Positions 47,402-54,783 of a DNA stretch of 64,000 bases are shown in pieces. Position 1 is the stretch's first letter, and every line of letters starts with the position of its first letter. Made by a program: the position numbers and the translations under genes. This stretch comes from Nereocystis luetkeana (lineage: Eukaryota; Sar; Phaeophyceae; Laminariales; Laminariaceae): the NCBI GenBank assembly GCA_031213475.1, contig JARUPZ010000012.1, positions 5,838,949-5,902,948 on the forward strand. The letters run 5' to 3'. The notes under the pieces were generated by a model, which ran no database searches, was not told the DNA's origin, and saw only the letters and a program-made list of their open reading frames with translations.

Positions 47402-50020
47402 CCAACAGGTGGCGTGTGGGGGCTACCACTCGGCGGTCGTGACGGACGCCGGTAGAATTTTTTCGTGGGGCTTCAACCGGTACGGACAGTGTGGCAATGG
47501 GAGCAAGGAGAACACAGCGCCGGAACCGTCGCTCGTAGACCTTTCCGCGGTCCCTCCCGGCGGTATGGGGGAGGGCCCGCGGTGTGTCCCGAAGGTGCGT
47601 GAATCTATATCGTCAGGGGATTGGATGGGGTGGTGGGGGGGTGAGGGGGGGTGAGGGGGGGGTGTACTCGACAGGAGATATGTACTCGATCTCATGCATG
47701 GCCGTCGTCGTATGACCATAGACCCTCGCATCTATACAATGCCGGGACGGAGTATGTCGGGTTTTCACCGACCAGGCAGGCATTGCTTGCTCCGAGCGCG
47801 AAGCGAAACGTGAGGTGTCCGGCGGGTTGCATGAAGGGTGAGCTGTATCCCCACTAAGAACCGCTTGTGAGGCGAACTTTCTTGCACATGGATGGCAGGT
47901 TCAATGAGTTAATTTGTTTTCCGGTGGGGGGGTGTATTCGATGTGAAGGTTGGGGGTGGGGGTGGGGGTGGGGGCGTCGGGGGGTAGGGAGGGGCTGGGG
48001 GTGGTGTTGGTTTTGGCTGTGTTGGTGTTGTTCGTGTTGGTTGCGCTGATGTTCGAGTTGAAGTTGGTGCTGTTGGTATTTGTTTTGGAGTTGGTGTTGG
48101 TGTTGGTGTTGTTGATGGGTTCGGTGTCGGTGGCTTGAGGTTGGTGTTGGTGTTTCGATATCGGCGCCGTTTCCGGTGTCGTGTCGCGCGCTTTTTTTCC
48201 AAGACAGCCGCCAATTACGCACATGTATAAGACCGAAAACCACAGCACCGTGCAGGCCAGTGCGCACGAACACAACAAACACGAACCAATCGTGGCAGCA
48301 GAACCAAACCCCCGAGAAATCATGACAGCACAACATGAAAAATCGTGGGCATGCACCGCTCGAATCGTGGACATATGTAGTGTTATATTTCGACCGATAC
48401 CGATAATTTCATAGTCCAACCGATTTACACGATTTCGATAGTCGATAGATGCGCCGAACACGTCTGTTCAGTGTCGGGGTAAAACGTAAGGGGATGGCAG
48501 CGGGACGAAGGGAGGGAAGGTGGCGGGCGATACGATATATATATATATACTTCGAAGTATATCGATATCGATATTCAAAACGATATATCGAAGTTCGATA
48601 TTTTCCCATGCACGGCAGTCAGCAGTGGCCCCTCGGTGGTGCCGGTATGCGCCCAGCAACAATACCGGCACTATACGAGTATATAGCGGCAACCAACCGG
48701 CACTAATCCCTCCGCACACTGCGGGCCACACTGGTTGATCCCGTCTGTGCCAAGCCATCACACCGACACTATGGCGGGCAGCCGGCGCGACTCTACCGGC
48801 ACTAAACGGACCTCTACTGCTGTGTCGGGACTTTTCGATGCGATGTCCGTCACTGCCCAATACCTGGTACACACTAACCATGGACACACAGAGATACAAG
48901 ATGAGACACAATTACGCCCCTGCGCCACTAGGATCATGGAGACAAGACAGCAAATGCGCACGCAGAGTCTAAAGCCGCGCCGTCGTTACAGGTCTTGTGC
49001 GGCCGTCACCACAGCGCGCTGGTGACCGGGCGAGGTAGCCTGTACACGTGGGGAGCTTGCAGCTTCGGCAAGGTGAGCCGTGGCGATGTTTTTCCCTAGG
49101 GTTCAAGAGAAAATACTGCCGTGGTACAGTAGTGTCAGCAGCCATAGTAGCAGTCTACAGCGCAGTAGTAGTATCAATGGTAAAAGCGTATACTTGTAGT
49201 AATAGTATTAGTAGCGGTAGTGGTGTTAGTGGTATAGGTGCATACTATTTACGGGGGGCCACAGTAAATAGGAGCAAATATTGTCAGTAAAAATAGGGAA
49301 ATGTATGGGTTTTGTTTGTACCGTAGGTCCTATTTACTATGGCCCTCCGTAGTCGTCGTAATAGTAGCAGCAGTAGCGGTAGCAGTAGCACAAGAGAAGT
49401 GGCAGTAGCAGTCTACGGAGGAGAGTTGTTTTTTTCATCAGCAGTGGTAATATTCATGGTAGAAATTTGCAGCAAATTACACGGATCATTGCACCAGGCT
49501 CAAGACCGTACGTATCCATACGTCATTGACGAAGAGAGCGACACGCTACACATGCTCCGCAATATCACTCTAGACTATAATCCTCTCGGATTTGGGGTGC
49601 ATCATCTGCGTTTCTGGTACCGAGGGCGAGTGTACTTGAATATGTTCGCCCCTTGTTTTTAGAAGGCAGATGTTGCACTCTTGACTGAACTTGCGGATGG
49701 TGCATGACGTGTCGCTCTTCTGGCCAATGAAGTATACGGCCTTCAGCCTGGTGTGGTGGTATAGTAGTAGTAGCTGTAGTAGAAATAGCAGTAGTAGCAG
49801 CAATAGTAGTAGCAGTAGTAGTAGTGGCAGTAGTAGTAATAGTAGTAGTAGTCGTAGTAGGAGCAGTAGTAGTAGCAGTTGTAGTAGATTCAGTAGTAGC
49901 AATAGTGGTATTAGTGGTAGTAGTTTAGTAGTAGTAGTAGTTTAGTAGCAGGAGTAGTAAGCAGTAGTAGTAATACAAGTAGCAGTAGTAGTTTAGTAGC
50001 AGTAGTAGCAGTAGAGCAGC

Positions 50021-50055
<35 letters not shown>

Positions 50056-50059
50056 CAGC

Positions 50060-50090
<31 letters not shown>

Positions 50091-53000
50091 GTAGCAGTAG
50101 TAGTAGCAGTAGTAGTAGCAGTAGTAGCAGTAGTAGTAGTAGTAGTAGTAGCAAGTAGTAGTAGTAGTAGTAGTAGTACCGACGACGACGGCGATACGTA
50201 CAAACGTTAGTGTTGGTGGCGTTGGTGGCGCCGATGAAGTTGTCGATGTGGGTGTCGGTGTTGCTCATGTTGGTGCTGGTGTTTATTCTTGGTGTGGCTG
50301 TTGGTGCTGCTCTTGCTGCTGCTCTTGCTGTTGCTGTTGCTGCTGCTCCTGCAGCTGCTGCGGCGGCTGTGGCTACTGCTACCGCACCTGCTGCTACTGC
50401 TGCTGCTACTGCTGCCGTAGCTGCTGCCGTAGCTGCTGCCGTAGCTGCTGCCGGTAGCTGCTGCTGCTTGCTGCTGCTGCTGCTACCACTGCAGTTGACA
50501 CCACTGTGAAATACTGCCCCCCCCCCCCCCCTCCATACGACTACGGCCACCATGCATGAGATCGAGTACATCTCTCCTATCGAGTACACACCCCCACCCC
50601 CACCCTCCCACCCTTTCTCCTCCCCCATGTCGCGCCTGCTTTGTCACCCACCATCCGCATCCTTGTGTTTTTTGTCGCGCCACGTCGCACCCCTCCCGTC
50701 CTTGGTGTAACACCTAACACCGTAGCTGGGACTGCAGGCACCGGATTAAAACGGTGTGCGCACCCCAGGAAGTGACGTTCTTCAGCGATAAACCGCTCTT
50801 GCAAGCTTCAGCAGGTGATACGTCTACCCCTCTCCCCTCCCGTCCAGCATGCCTTTTCTTGTTCTCGGGTTTCGTTTTGTCTCGGGTTGATGTACTGATT
50901 TCAAGATGCGAGAGGGGTAGGGTGTTGAGGTGGTGACGTTTGACGCTTGCGCGCGGGGGGGGGGGGGGAGGGGGTCGTTCATCCAGGAAGAATTTTGGGA
51001 AACATGGGAAGTGGTGACAAATGCCTGGGACGTCTCTTCGGAAAAAATAATGTTTGTTTGCTTTGTCTGTTTGTTTTTTTTCTTTTCGGTTTTAGTTTTT
51101 TGTTTTTGGCGCGGTTCAATTTTTCGGATTTGTTCGTTACCAGGTATGTTCGTTCTTGATCCTGTTTTTTTGGTTCGCTGCGCAATTTTTTGTACACACG
51201 GAACAATCTGCTTTTGGTCTCTTGGTGCGTGCGTGTATGTAATGTTCCTGCGACCGACATCGTTTTTCGGCGGTGTTTACTTTTCCCCCCCCCCTAGTTT
51301 TTTTGTTTTTCTTGTTTCGTTTCCTTTTTCATGTCGTCTTGATGTTTTCCGTTCTTCATTTTTGTGTGTGTGTGTGTGTGTTTTTTTTTTGTTCGTTGTT
51401 TTTTTTTTCATTTTGCCGTTTCGGTTTGCCGATGTTCCCGTTTCTGTTTTTTCCGTCTTCACTCGTTTTTTGGTCTTGATTCATTCAGTTTGTAAATCGT
51501 TTTCCTTGGGTTTTTTTTTGTTGTCGCCCATGGTTGGTTTTTCCTTTTTTTTTTCACTTTTTTACTGCAGTAAATGTTGTTCGTTTTTCAGTTTTCATGT
51601 TTCAACTTGTTGTGTTTTTGTTTTTTGACAGGCGACTTCCACATGGTGGCGCTGTCGAGGAGGCGGGAGGTGTTCTCGTGGGGGTACGGGGCTGAGGGGC
51701 AGGGGGGGCACGGCAGCCTGCTCCACATGCGAACGCCTCGCCGCGTGAGCTCCCTTCGAGACTTCCCTGTGGCGCAGGTAACTTGTCAATGAGACAAGAT
51801 GAGATAAGGCATTTATTAAAAGCATGGGAGGGAAGGGGGGGTGTACTCGATAGGAGATATGTACTCGATCTCATGCATGGCCGTAGTCGTATGCCCATAG
51901 ACCCTCGCATCCCTACACTGCCGGGAAGGAGCGGTGGAGGATGGAGGGGGGGGGGGAGGGGGAATCGTTTTGGCCGAGAGAGTTACGAGCGATGAAGCAA
52001 ACCGGCTGTGTTTTTTTTAGAGAGAGGAAAGGGCCTTGCCGGACAGAGCCCATTCCCATTTTTGGCATTCGCACGTGGAGTGATTTCGGGCCCCGTGCGG
52101 GGCATTCCGGAGCAAACCCACCGCGAGCCAATCCCCGATGCGTTTTTTACTACTACATCTCTGCGTTTTCAAGTGAGTTTCTTGTCTTTCTTTATTTGGA
52201 GCTTGAGACGTCTAATAAATAGAACCTCGGGCACCTCCCCCCCCCCCCCCCCCCCCGCCCCCATCCCGATCCATATCCCCTCCCCCCCCATTCCGTCGGT
52301 AGTTAACGAAATCCGCGATTCACTTTATCCTACGTACGGACTTGGAAATGTTATGTTTTCTTTCCGGGGGATGCTCACGGGTCATGACCTGACCCGACCC
52401 GCGGTGCCTTTTAGGGGTAGTCCCTTATTTTTTTACGCGGTGCCTTTTAGGGGTGGTGGCTTACTTTTTTCCGAAGCTCCCTCTCGCATGAGGATCTCTC
52501 AAATATCTCACCCGAGACGTTGACTTGGTCAAAGCTTGTTTGCGCAAGCAACCTCCCGACCAACACTTGCTATGGGCTTGAGTCTTGAACCAAACGTACG
52601 TTTGAAAATGTAATACAATCGATATTAGGTAGGTACTGTAACTCACTTGAGGAGCTAACTGTTCATAAGATATTGACCCCAAAAGTGGTATAATACATAC
52701 CCCTACGGTGGGGTTATTCTGAGGAAATTTCCGAAATCTCACCGGTCGAGTCGGGTCGGGTCCGGTCTGTTCGGGCCAATAGGTGAACCGATCCTCGGGT
52801 CGGGTCTGTTCGGGTCAATAGGTGACCCGATCCGACCCGACCCGCGAGTTTTGCCCCAATCCGCGAACAGCCTACTTGTAGAATCAAGTCAGATTTGGTC
52901 CGCGAACAACCTTCTTGTAGAATCAAGTCAGATTTGGCCTTCACGCCATCTCGAAGAAAGGAGGACCTGTGTACCTCCCTCTCTTTACGTTTTTCGGCCG

Positions 53001-54754
53001 AGAAGGAAATATTCAAAAGCTCGTATTCGCTCGTGTTGTCGAAAAATACGCCTCCTTATATTCCTGTCCCCCCCTTTCCCTGTGTGTAGGTGGTGTGTGG
53101 GCCATGGTGGAGCATGGCTGTCCACCGTCGACGGTTACTGTTACTCTTGGGGGTGCTCCGATGGAGGCTGGACGGGATTGGAACGCCCGAACGGGCTCAG
53201 CGTTGTCGATCCGGGGGCCTACGAACGACAGGTACTTTTGCGTGCGTGCAGGCAGGGGGGTTTGATAGATTTGGGGAGGGGGAGGTGGTGGAGGGGAGCG
53301 GGGGGGGGGGGGGTGTACTCGATAGGAGATACCAGCACCCGCTGGCACCCGCGACGGTGCCGGGTCCTCCCGCGATGCCGTGCTCGGAGAACACGCACGC
53401 ACACGAAACGAAAGAAGAAAAAAGGAAGGAAGGACCGAGAAAACAAAGAACTGCTGGAAAGTTCCGGCAAGTAATGAAAAGGAGGCGGTTGGAAGTGGGA
53501 GCTCTGAGAGGCCAGGGATGCACCAACCGAGCACGCTCAGGGGTTGTGATCTAAGTATGTAGTTCTATGTACTCGATCTCATGCATGGGCGTCGTCGTAT
53601 GACCGTAGGCCCTCGCACGTCCACGATGCCAGGGGACAGAGCATGTCGGGTTTTTACCGACCGGGCAGAAGTGCTTGCACCAAGCGCGAAGCGCCGTGAG
53701 GTGTCTGGCGAGTCGCATGAAGGGCGAGCTGCATCCCCGCTAAGAACCGCTTGTGAGGCGGGCTTGCCTATGGACGACAGCTTCAATGAGTTAATTTGAT
53801 TTCCGGTGTAGGCACTTCCAGAGACAGCAATGGGAGTACTACGTAACTGCCTCTTGGGTGCCTTACCCCTAACACTACAGTACGTGATGCGATCGATTCC
53901 CTTGTGTGCGAAGTAAAATGTTCTTAACCTCGCACAAATGATCTAACCCGACAACCAGCTTTGGGCGACCGCCCAAAAAAAAAAAAACATAAAAAAACGG
54001 TACCCTAGTTGTCTGGCTCACGTAGTGAGCGGCATGTTTTACAGTGTCGTTGCCAACCGACGCCAACCCAACCTATATAAAATAGGGGGGCGGATAGATT
54101 TTGGGAGGGGGGGGGAGAAGGGGAGGAGGTGGAGGGGGGTAAAGGGGGGTGGGGGGGGGGGGGGGCTTTGAACGAAAGGTACGCGAGCAGGGATTCGGTA
54201 GATTTGGGAGGGGGGTAGGGGGGGAGATGGGGGGGGAATAGACGTGGGGGCTTCGAACGATGGATAGGTACGTGGACAGCGAGATGGCAGGATGTGGGAG
54301 TGGCGGCGGGGGGGGGCGGGGGGTAGGCGGGGGGGGGTTTCTATCCAGGGGGTTGGTCGATTGGAGGGATGGAGGCGGGGCGGGCGGGGCGGGCGAGAAG
54401 GGTTGTTAGTGCATGTTATGCTGTTCTGGTATGTTTTACTATCCGATTGTGTCGTGTTACTGTCGGCGTTTAAGGGATGGAGGGGGGGGGGGGGTGGGGG
54501 GTGGCAGGTCTCTCTCCCCCCCCCCCCCCGCCCCTGCCCTTCTCTCTCTCTCTTACCCCCTAGGACATCTCCCCCTCCCCACCTTTCCCCCCCCCTTCCA
54601 GGGCTGTGGAGACCCAGTCGTTCGACTCCTCCCACAACGTCCACATCCCGGCTCTGGTGTATTCCCTGGCCCCCTACAAAGTGCTCCAAGTCGGATGTGG
54701 CGGGGGGGCATTCCTTGGTGGTCGCTAGACGTCGGACAGTCGCCGACATTCCAG
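26291..54754 (+). CDS. RCC1-repeat (seven-bladed propeller) protein, ~520 aa visible, three frame breaks
   Basis: Join of 26291-26558, 39995-40059, 42567-42676, 43816-43976, 45865-45989, 47409-47594, 48992-49072, 50726-50814, 51632-51777, 53090-53231 and 54564-54754. Seven RCC1 blades are visible: FGLGFSYQLG, FRWGVEDGG, MTWGTGYFGQLG, FSWGFNRYGQCG, YTWGACSFGK, FSWGYGAEGQGG and YSWGCSDGGWTG. Each is preceded by a VxCGxxH-type strand (VACGGYHS, VLCGRHHS, VAAGANHS, VCCGRKHT). Such propellers bind proteins or chromatin or act as exchange factors; the substrate is not inferable. Three exons (from 50726, 53090 and 54564) are each one base too long for the frame, at short homopolymers, with motifs intact on both sides. 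Reading past 54754 would stop at 54783; splicing to 56560 is the alternative. Confidence 0.82.
26559..28110. other. RCC1 intron 1, proximal part
   Basis: No coding signal recognised. Several TACCTGGTAC-type palindromes and scattered short ORFs without domain content. Confidence 0.4.
28113..28204. repeat. Foldback-B copy
   Basis: CCCTTTTTGTACTTCAGTCC to CCTGCAGTCCTAAAAGGG. Confidence 0.65.
28205..29969. other. RCC1 intron 1, A/T-homopolymer-rich part
   Basis: Contains a diverged repeat (GCTGGGCCCTGGT, CAGTA, TGGCCGCGTCGG) at 28375, 28900 and, inverted, near 29380-29430. The open frames here are lysine or phenylalanine runs from A/T tracts. Confidence 0.4.
29970..30081. mobile_element. MITE-A copy
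   Basis: GTATTACGGGGGACC to CCCCCGTAATAG; RCC1 intron 1. Confidence 0.8.
30475..30800. repeat. GGGTC pentamer array
   Basis: Degenerate (CGGGT)n with spacers AAGTTTTCAAATCTC. Begins at the palindrome CGGGTCATGACCCG. Confidence 0.75.
30802..32294. other. RCC1 intron 1, middle part
   Basis: Apart from the pentamer array at 31010 it holds a GAATCTCGCGG-type repeat around 31920-32060 and ATCGTGATTTTTT-type hairpins near 31535-31650 and 32190-32230. No gene. Confidence 0.35.
31010..31195. repeat. GGGTC pentamer array
   Basis: CGGGTCGGGTC units switching strand mid-array to GACCCGACCC. Confidence 0.7.
32295..32822. repeat. Diverged ~100-bp satellite, five to six units
   Basis: Each unit reads GTGAGTTGGCTGACTATAAG, TCGCCGACTAGTAATTAGT, TGGCTA, GGTATTAATTACAGTCATTA and AATAGTTGTTCACAGTAGGG with substitutions. 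RCC1 intron 1. Confidence 0.75.
32826..33033. repeat. Foldback-C copy (~45-bp TIRs)
   Basis: Left GAGTTCGCGC...GATCGTTTTTCAGCGCTCG is mirrored by GAAAACGATCGAGCACCGCC...GCGAACTC on the right. Related to 35874-36205. Confidence 0.55.
33088..33182. repeat. Foldback-B copy
   Basis: ACCATTTTAGTACTGCAGTC to CGGGACTGCACTTTGCCC. Confidence 0.65.
34099..34215. repeat. (CGAAC)n pentamer array
   Basis: About 20 CGAAC units with one break (CATCGAATC). Confidence 0.85.
34468..34577. mobile_element. MITE-A copy
   Basis: GTATTACGGGGGACCG to CCCCCTTAATAG, directly beside a TACCTGGTA motif. Confidence 0.8.
34655..35150. repeat. Short-period GTTGGCTGACTATAAGTCGC satellite
   Basis: Ten or more degenerate ~35-48-bp units of GTTGGCTGACTATAAGTCGC plus CGACTA, related to the first part of the 32295 unit. 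Interrupted by MITE-A at 34773. Confidence 0.75.
34773..34882. mobile_element. MITE-A copy
   Basis: CTTTACGGGGGACCATAG to CCCCCGTAGTAG, inserted inside the GTCGCCGACTA satellite. Confidence 0.8.
35318..35413. repeat. Foldback-B copy
   Basis: TTAACCCTTTTAGGACCGC to GCGGTTCTAAAAGAGTTAA, flanked by TTAA on both sides. Confidence 0.75.
35550..35602. repeat. (CGAAT)n short array
   Basis: ATCGAATCGAATCGAATC and variants, about ten units. Confidence 0.7.
35874..36205. repeat. Foldback-C copy
   Basis: Left TTGAGTTCGCGCGGGAAGAG and GATCGTTTTTCAG; right CGCTGAAAAACG and CTCCCGCGCGAAGTCAAC. Confidence 0.5.
36400..36620. repeat. Block duplicated at 61125-61300
   Basis: Shared order: CTTCCCGATGT-like, CATCGATGGAAAGC, ATCATCAACCGCGT, GAAAC.GACA, GTGGTTCTT..GATAC. 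Unidentified interspersed element; the minus frame is open but unrecognised. Confidence 0.45.
36736..36844. mobile_element. MITE-A copy
   Basis: CTTACGGGGGACCATAG to GGCCCCCCGTAATAT. Confidence 0.8.
37112..37221. mobile_element. MITE-A copy, first of a tandem pair
   Basis: CTATTACGGGGGACC to CCCCCGTAATA; shares its right end with the next copy. Confidence 0.8.
37219..37378. mobile_element. MITE-A copy with internal ~45-bp duplication
   Basis: ATTACGGGGGGGCCATAG to CCCCCGTAATAT. The block GTTAATAGGACCAAATAGTG appears twice, making this copy ~160 bp. Confidence 0.8.
37908..38020. mobile_element. MITE-A copy, diverged
   Basis: CTAATACGGGGACCATAG to CCCCCGTAAT. Confidence 0.7.
38192..38293. 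mobile_element. MITE-A copy with expanded G run
   Basis: CTATTAC followed by a G15 run; right end TCCCCCGTAATAG. Confidence 0.7.
38699..38990 (+). mobile_element. tRNA-derived SINE, copy B (292 bp)
   Basis: Head resembles a tRNA: box A TGGCTTGGTAGG (38709-38720), box B GGTTCAAGTCT (38753-38763) in a 5-bp T-stem. A ~210-bp non-tRNA body follows, ending AGGGTAAAAACCTTCTAC. Not a functional tRNA, because no 7-bp acceptor stem forms. Confidence 0.75.
39020..39129. mobile_element. MITE-A copy
   Basis: TTATTTCGGGGGGCC to CCCCCGTAATG, 30 bp behind the tRNA-SINE copy B. Confidence 0.75.
39253..39362. repeat. Foldback-B copy, diverged
   Basis: AACTCTTTCAGGACTGCAGG to CAGTGCAGTCCTAAAAAGCC; runs into a C-rich tract. 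Confidence 0.6.
39560..39835. repeat. ATCTAGACC-type degenerate array
   Basis: Repeats of GATCATCTAGACCATCTA, each internally palindromic. Similar short stretches at 4045-4090 and 21080-21110. Confidence 0.75.
39995..40059 (+). CDS. RCC1 gene exon 2 (small linker exon)
   Basis: 65 nt between a pyrimidine-rich GGAGCAG acceptor and GGCGAG|GTAAGC. The phase matches exons 1 and 3. Encodes only a Gly/Asp/Ser-rich linker, so support is from splicing, not similarity. Confidence 0.55.
40215..40322. repeat. CTG/TTG trinucleotide array
   Basis: About 25 CTG units then (TTG)8. Intronic, behind RCC1 exon 2. Confidence 0.85.
40732..40843. mobile_element. MITE-A copy inside the LINE (1 of 3)
   Basis: ATTATTTCGGGGGGCC to CCCCCGTAATAG; interrupts the RT region. 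Confidence 0.8.
41042..41154. mobile_element. MITE-A copy inside the LINE (2 of 3)
   Basis: ACTATTGCGGGGAAC to CCCCCGTAAATAG; splits DTRIAKV from AHVGMMD. Confidence 0.8.
41588..41710. mobile_element. MITE-A copy inside the LINE (3 of 3)
   Basis: TTTTTGGCGGGGGACC to CCCCCTGTAACAG, inserted after GGAGGTGTCTCTA. The uninserted LINE tail at 19132-19289 lacks it. Confidence 0.8.
41860..41908 (+). mobile_element. Poly(C) retroposon, 5'-truncated tail
   Basis: GACTACGGCCATACATG to GAGTACACCCCC. Only the last ~30 bp remain. Confidence 0.55.
41910..42391 (+). mobile_element. Poly(C) retroposon, near full-length copy
   Basis: From TATATAGGTTGGGTCGGTTG through TCTGCCTGGTCGGTG to ATAATGAGTACACCCC. 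Both sides are other retroposon tails. Confidence 0.7.
42393..42467 (+). mobile_element. 5'-truncated LINE tail
   Basis: Last ~75 bp of the LINE (CTCGAAAGGGATTCGTG to GAGTACGCCCC), placed directly behind the tail of a poly(C) retroposon. Confidence 0.65.
42482..42550 (+). mobile_element. Poly(C) retroposon, diverged tail
   Basis: TATGGTTATACAACTACGG to CATGAGGGCACC followed by C-rich DNA. Confidence 0.5.
42567..42676 (+). CDS. RCC1 gene exon 3
   Basis: EPRICASVQATPKAVSLNRY, then VAAGANH. Acceptor CGCCAG, donor CACAG|GTCAGG in phase 2. Confidence 0.8.
43056..43575 (+). mobile_element. Poly(C) retroposon, near full-length copy (~515 bp)
   Basis: Starts TATTTTATATAGGATGGG. Contains a T20 run, TTGTGCGAGGTAAAGAACC, GTCTGCCTGGTCGGTGAAAA and GCATTGTAGGGATGCGAGGG. 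Ends ATGCATGAGATCGAGTAC, then a C-rich tract. No ORF. The last ~40 bp resemble the LINE 3' end. Confidence 0.75.
43816..43976 (+). CDS. RCC1 gene exon 4
   Basis: Completes NHS, then VLLTSSGKLFRWG and VCCGRKHTMALMKGGKL. The donor CTAC|GTTATT abuts a MITE that starts at about 43978. Confidence 0.8.
43978..44088. mobile_element. MITE-A copy abutting RCC1 exon 4 donor
   Basis: TTATTACGGGGGGCC to CCCCCGTAATAG. The element's left end overlaps the first bases of the intron. Confidence 0.8.
44271..44380. mobile_element. MITE-A copy
   Basis: TAGTACGGGGAACCATAG to CCCCCGCAGTAG. Confidence 0.75.
45490..45850. repeat. GGGACGGAATG-type degenerate array
   Basis: Repeats of GGGACGGAATGCATGG with GGACGGACGGACGG runs, directly before RCC1 exon 5. 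Open in several frames only because of the repeat. Confidence 0.65.
45865..45989 (+). CDS. RCC1 gene exon 5
   Basis: FVMTWGTGYFGQLGHGDNV onward. Enters in phase 1 after GGTGCAG and ends ATTCAG|GTGGGT. Confidence 0.87.
46059..46168. mobile_element. MITE-A copy
   Basis: CTATTACGGGGAACC to CCCCCGTAATA, 70 bp after RCC1 exon 5. Confidence 0.8.
46175..46370. repeat. GGTGGC array
   Basis: Degenerate GGT/GGC repeats after a MITE; RCC1 intron 5. Confidence 0.75.
46800..46910. repeat. GGTTC pentamer with a 30-bp higher-order unit
   Basis: Repeats of GTTTGGATTCGGTTCGGTTC separated by short GGTTC runs. Confidence 0.75.
47286..47400 (+). mobile_element. 5'-truncated LINE tail with 43-base C run
   Basis: GCTCCGTCTCGAAAGG to GAGTACG, then an uninterrupted C run 47358-47400 ending 8 bases before RCC1 exon 6. 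Confidence 0.75.
47409..47594 (+). CDS. RCC1 gene exon 6
   Basis: VACGGYHSAVVTDAGRIFSW onward, 62 codons. The acceptor GCCAACAG sits directly behind a 43-base C run that is the tail of a LINE fragment. Confidence 0.88.
47650..47930 (-). mobile_element. Poly(C) retroposon, 5'-truncated
   Basis: G-rich tract, TGTACTCGACAGGAGATATG, then the conserved body to TTTTCCGGTG. Just downstream of RCC1 exon 6. Confidence 0.65.
48992..49072 (+). CDS. RCC1 gene exon 7
   Basis: VLCGRHHSALVTGRGSLYTW, then GACSFGK. Acceptor CGTTACAG, donor AAG|GTGAGC, phase 0. Confidence 0.87.
49244..49353. mobile_element. MITE-A copy
   Basis: CTATTTACGGGGGGCC to GCCCTCCGTAGT. Confidence 0.75.
49755..50182. repeat. AGT/AGC trinucleotide array, ~430 bp
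   Basis: Nearly continuous AGT with AGC interruptions, RCC1 intron 7. A related TGC-rich array follows at 50300-50480. Confidence 0.85.
50520..50600 (+). mobile_element. Poly(C) retroposon, tail only
   Basis: ATACGACTACGGCCACC to TATCGAGTACACACCCC. Confidence 0.5.
50726..50814 (+). CDS. RCC1 gene exon 8 (one surplus base)
   Basis: After CACCGTAG the frame opens as LGLQAPD, then meets TAA at 50747. Dropping one base near 50744-50747 continues as KTVCAPQEVTFFSDKPLLQA and exits in the phase the next exon needs. Length is 89 nt where 88 is expected. Confidence 0.65.
51632..51777 (+). CDS. RCC1 gene exon 9
   Basis: DFHMVALSRRREVFSWGYGA onward to DFPVAQ. Acceptor TTTTGACAG, donor GCGCAG|GTAACT. 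Confidence 0.85.
51835..51936 (-). mobile_element. Poly(C) retroposon, 5'-truncated
   Basis: G7 run, TGTACTCGATAGGAGATATG, body ending at ACTGCCGGGAAGGAGCGG. 57 bp downstream of RCC1 exon 9. Confidence 0.6.
52735..52860. repeat. GGGTC pentamer array, short
   Basis: GGTCGGGTCCGGTCTGTTCGG and CGATCCGACCCGACCCGCG, near RCC1 exon 10. Confidence 0.6.
53090..53231 (+). CDS. RCC1 gene exon 10 (one surplus base)
   Basis: Begins VVCG in the expected phase, then needs one base removed at the GGG near 53099 to read HGGAWLSTVDGYCYSWG. 142 nt where 141 is expected. Donor CGACAG|GTACTT. Confidence 0.72.
53319..54085 (-). mobile_element. Poly(C) retroposon, full-length copy interrupted by ~225 bp
   Basis: Reverse complement of the 43056 element through to TATATAAAATAG. 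The 3' terminal ~19 bp (53319-53337) are separated from the rest by an unrelated insert at 53338-53564. A G13 run precedes (its poly(C) tail). Confidence 0.7.
54564..54754 (+). CDS. RCC1 gene exon 11 (one surplus base)
   Basis: Acceptor TACCCCCTAG after a TC-rich tract, phase 0. Reads HNVHIPALVYSLAPYKVLQV, then GCGGG, and breaks in a seven-G run at about 54691-54697. With six Gs it continues GHSLVVARRRTVADIP. Phase-1 donor CCAG|GTACAA. Confidence 0.72.
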
Positions 54755-54783
54755 GTACAAGCGGACGACACAAGTTACGATAG

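Noticed and set aside
49570-50628. Long Leu/Tyr/Ala-rich ORFs
   Set aside because: They are translations of the AGT/AGC and CTG trinucleotide arrays.
54700-54783. Gene end at TAG 54783 for the RCC1 gene
   Set aside because: Not excluded, but the consensus-like donor at 54755 and phase agreement with 56560 make splicing at least as likely, so 54754 was used as the last supported coding base.
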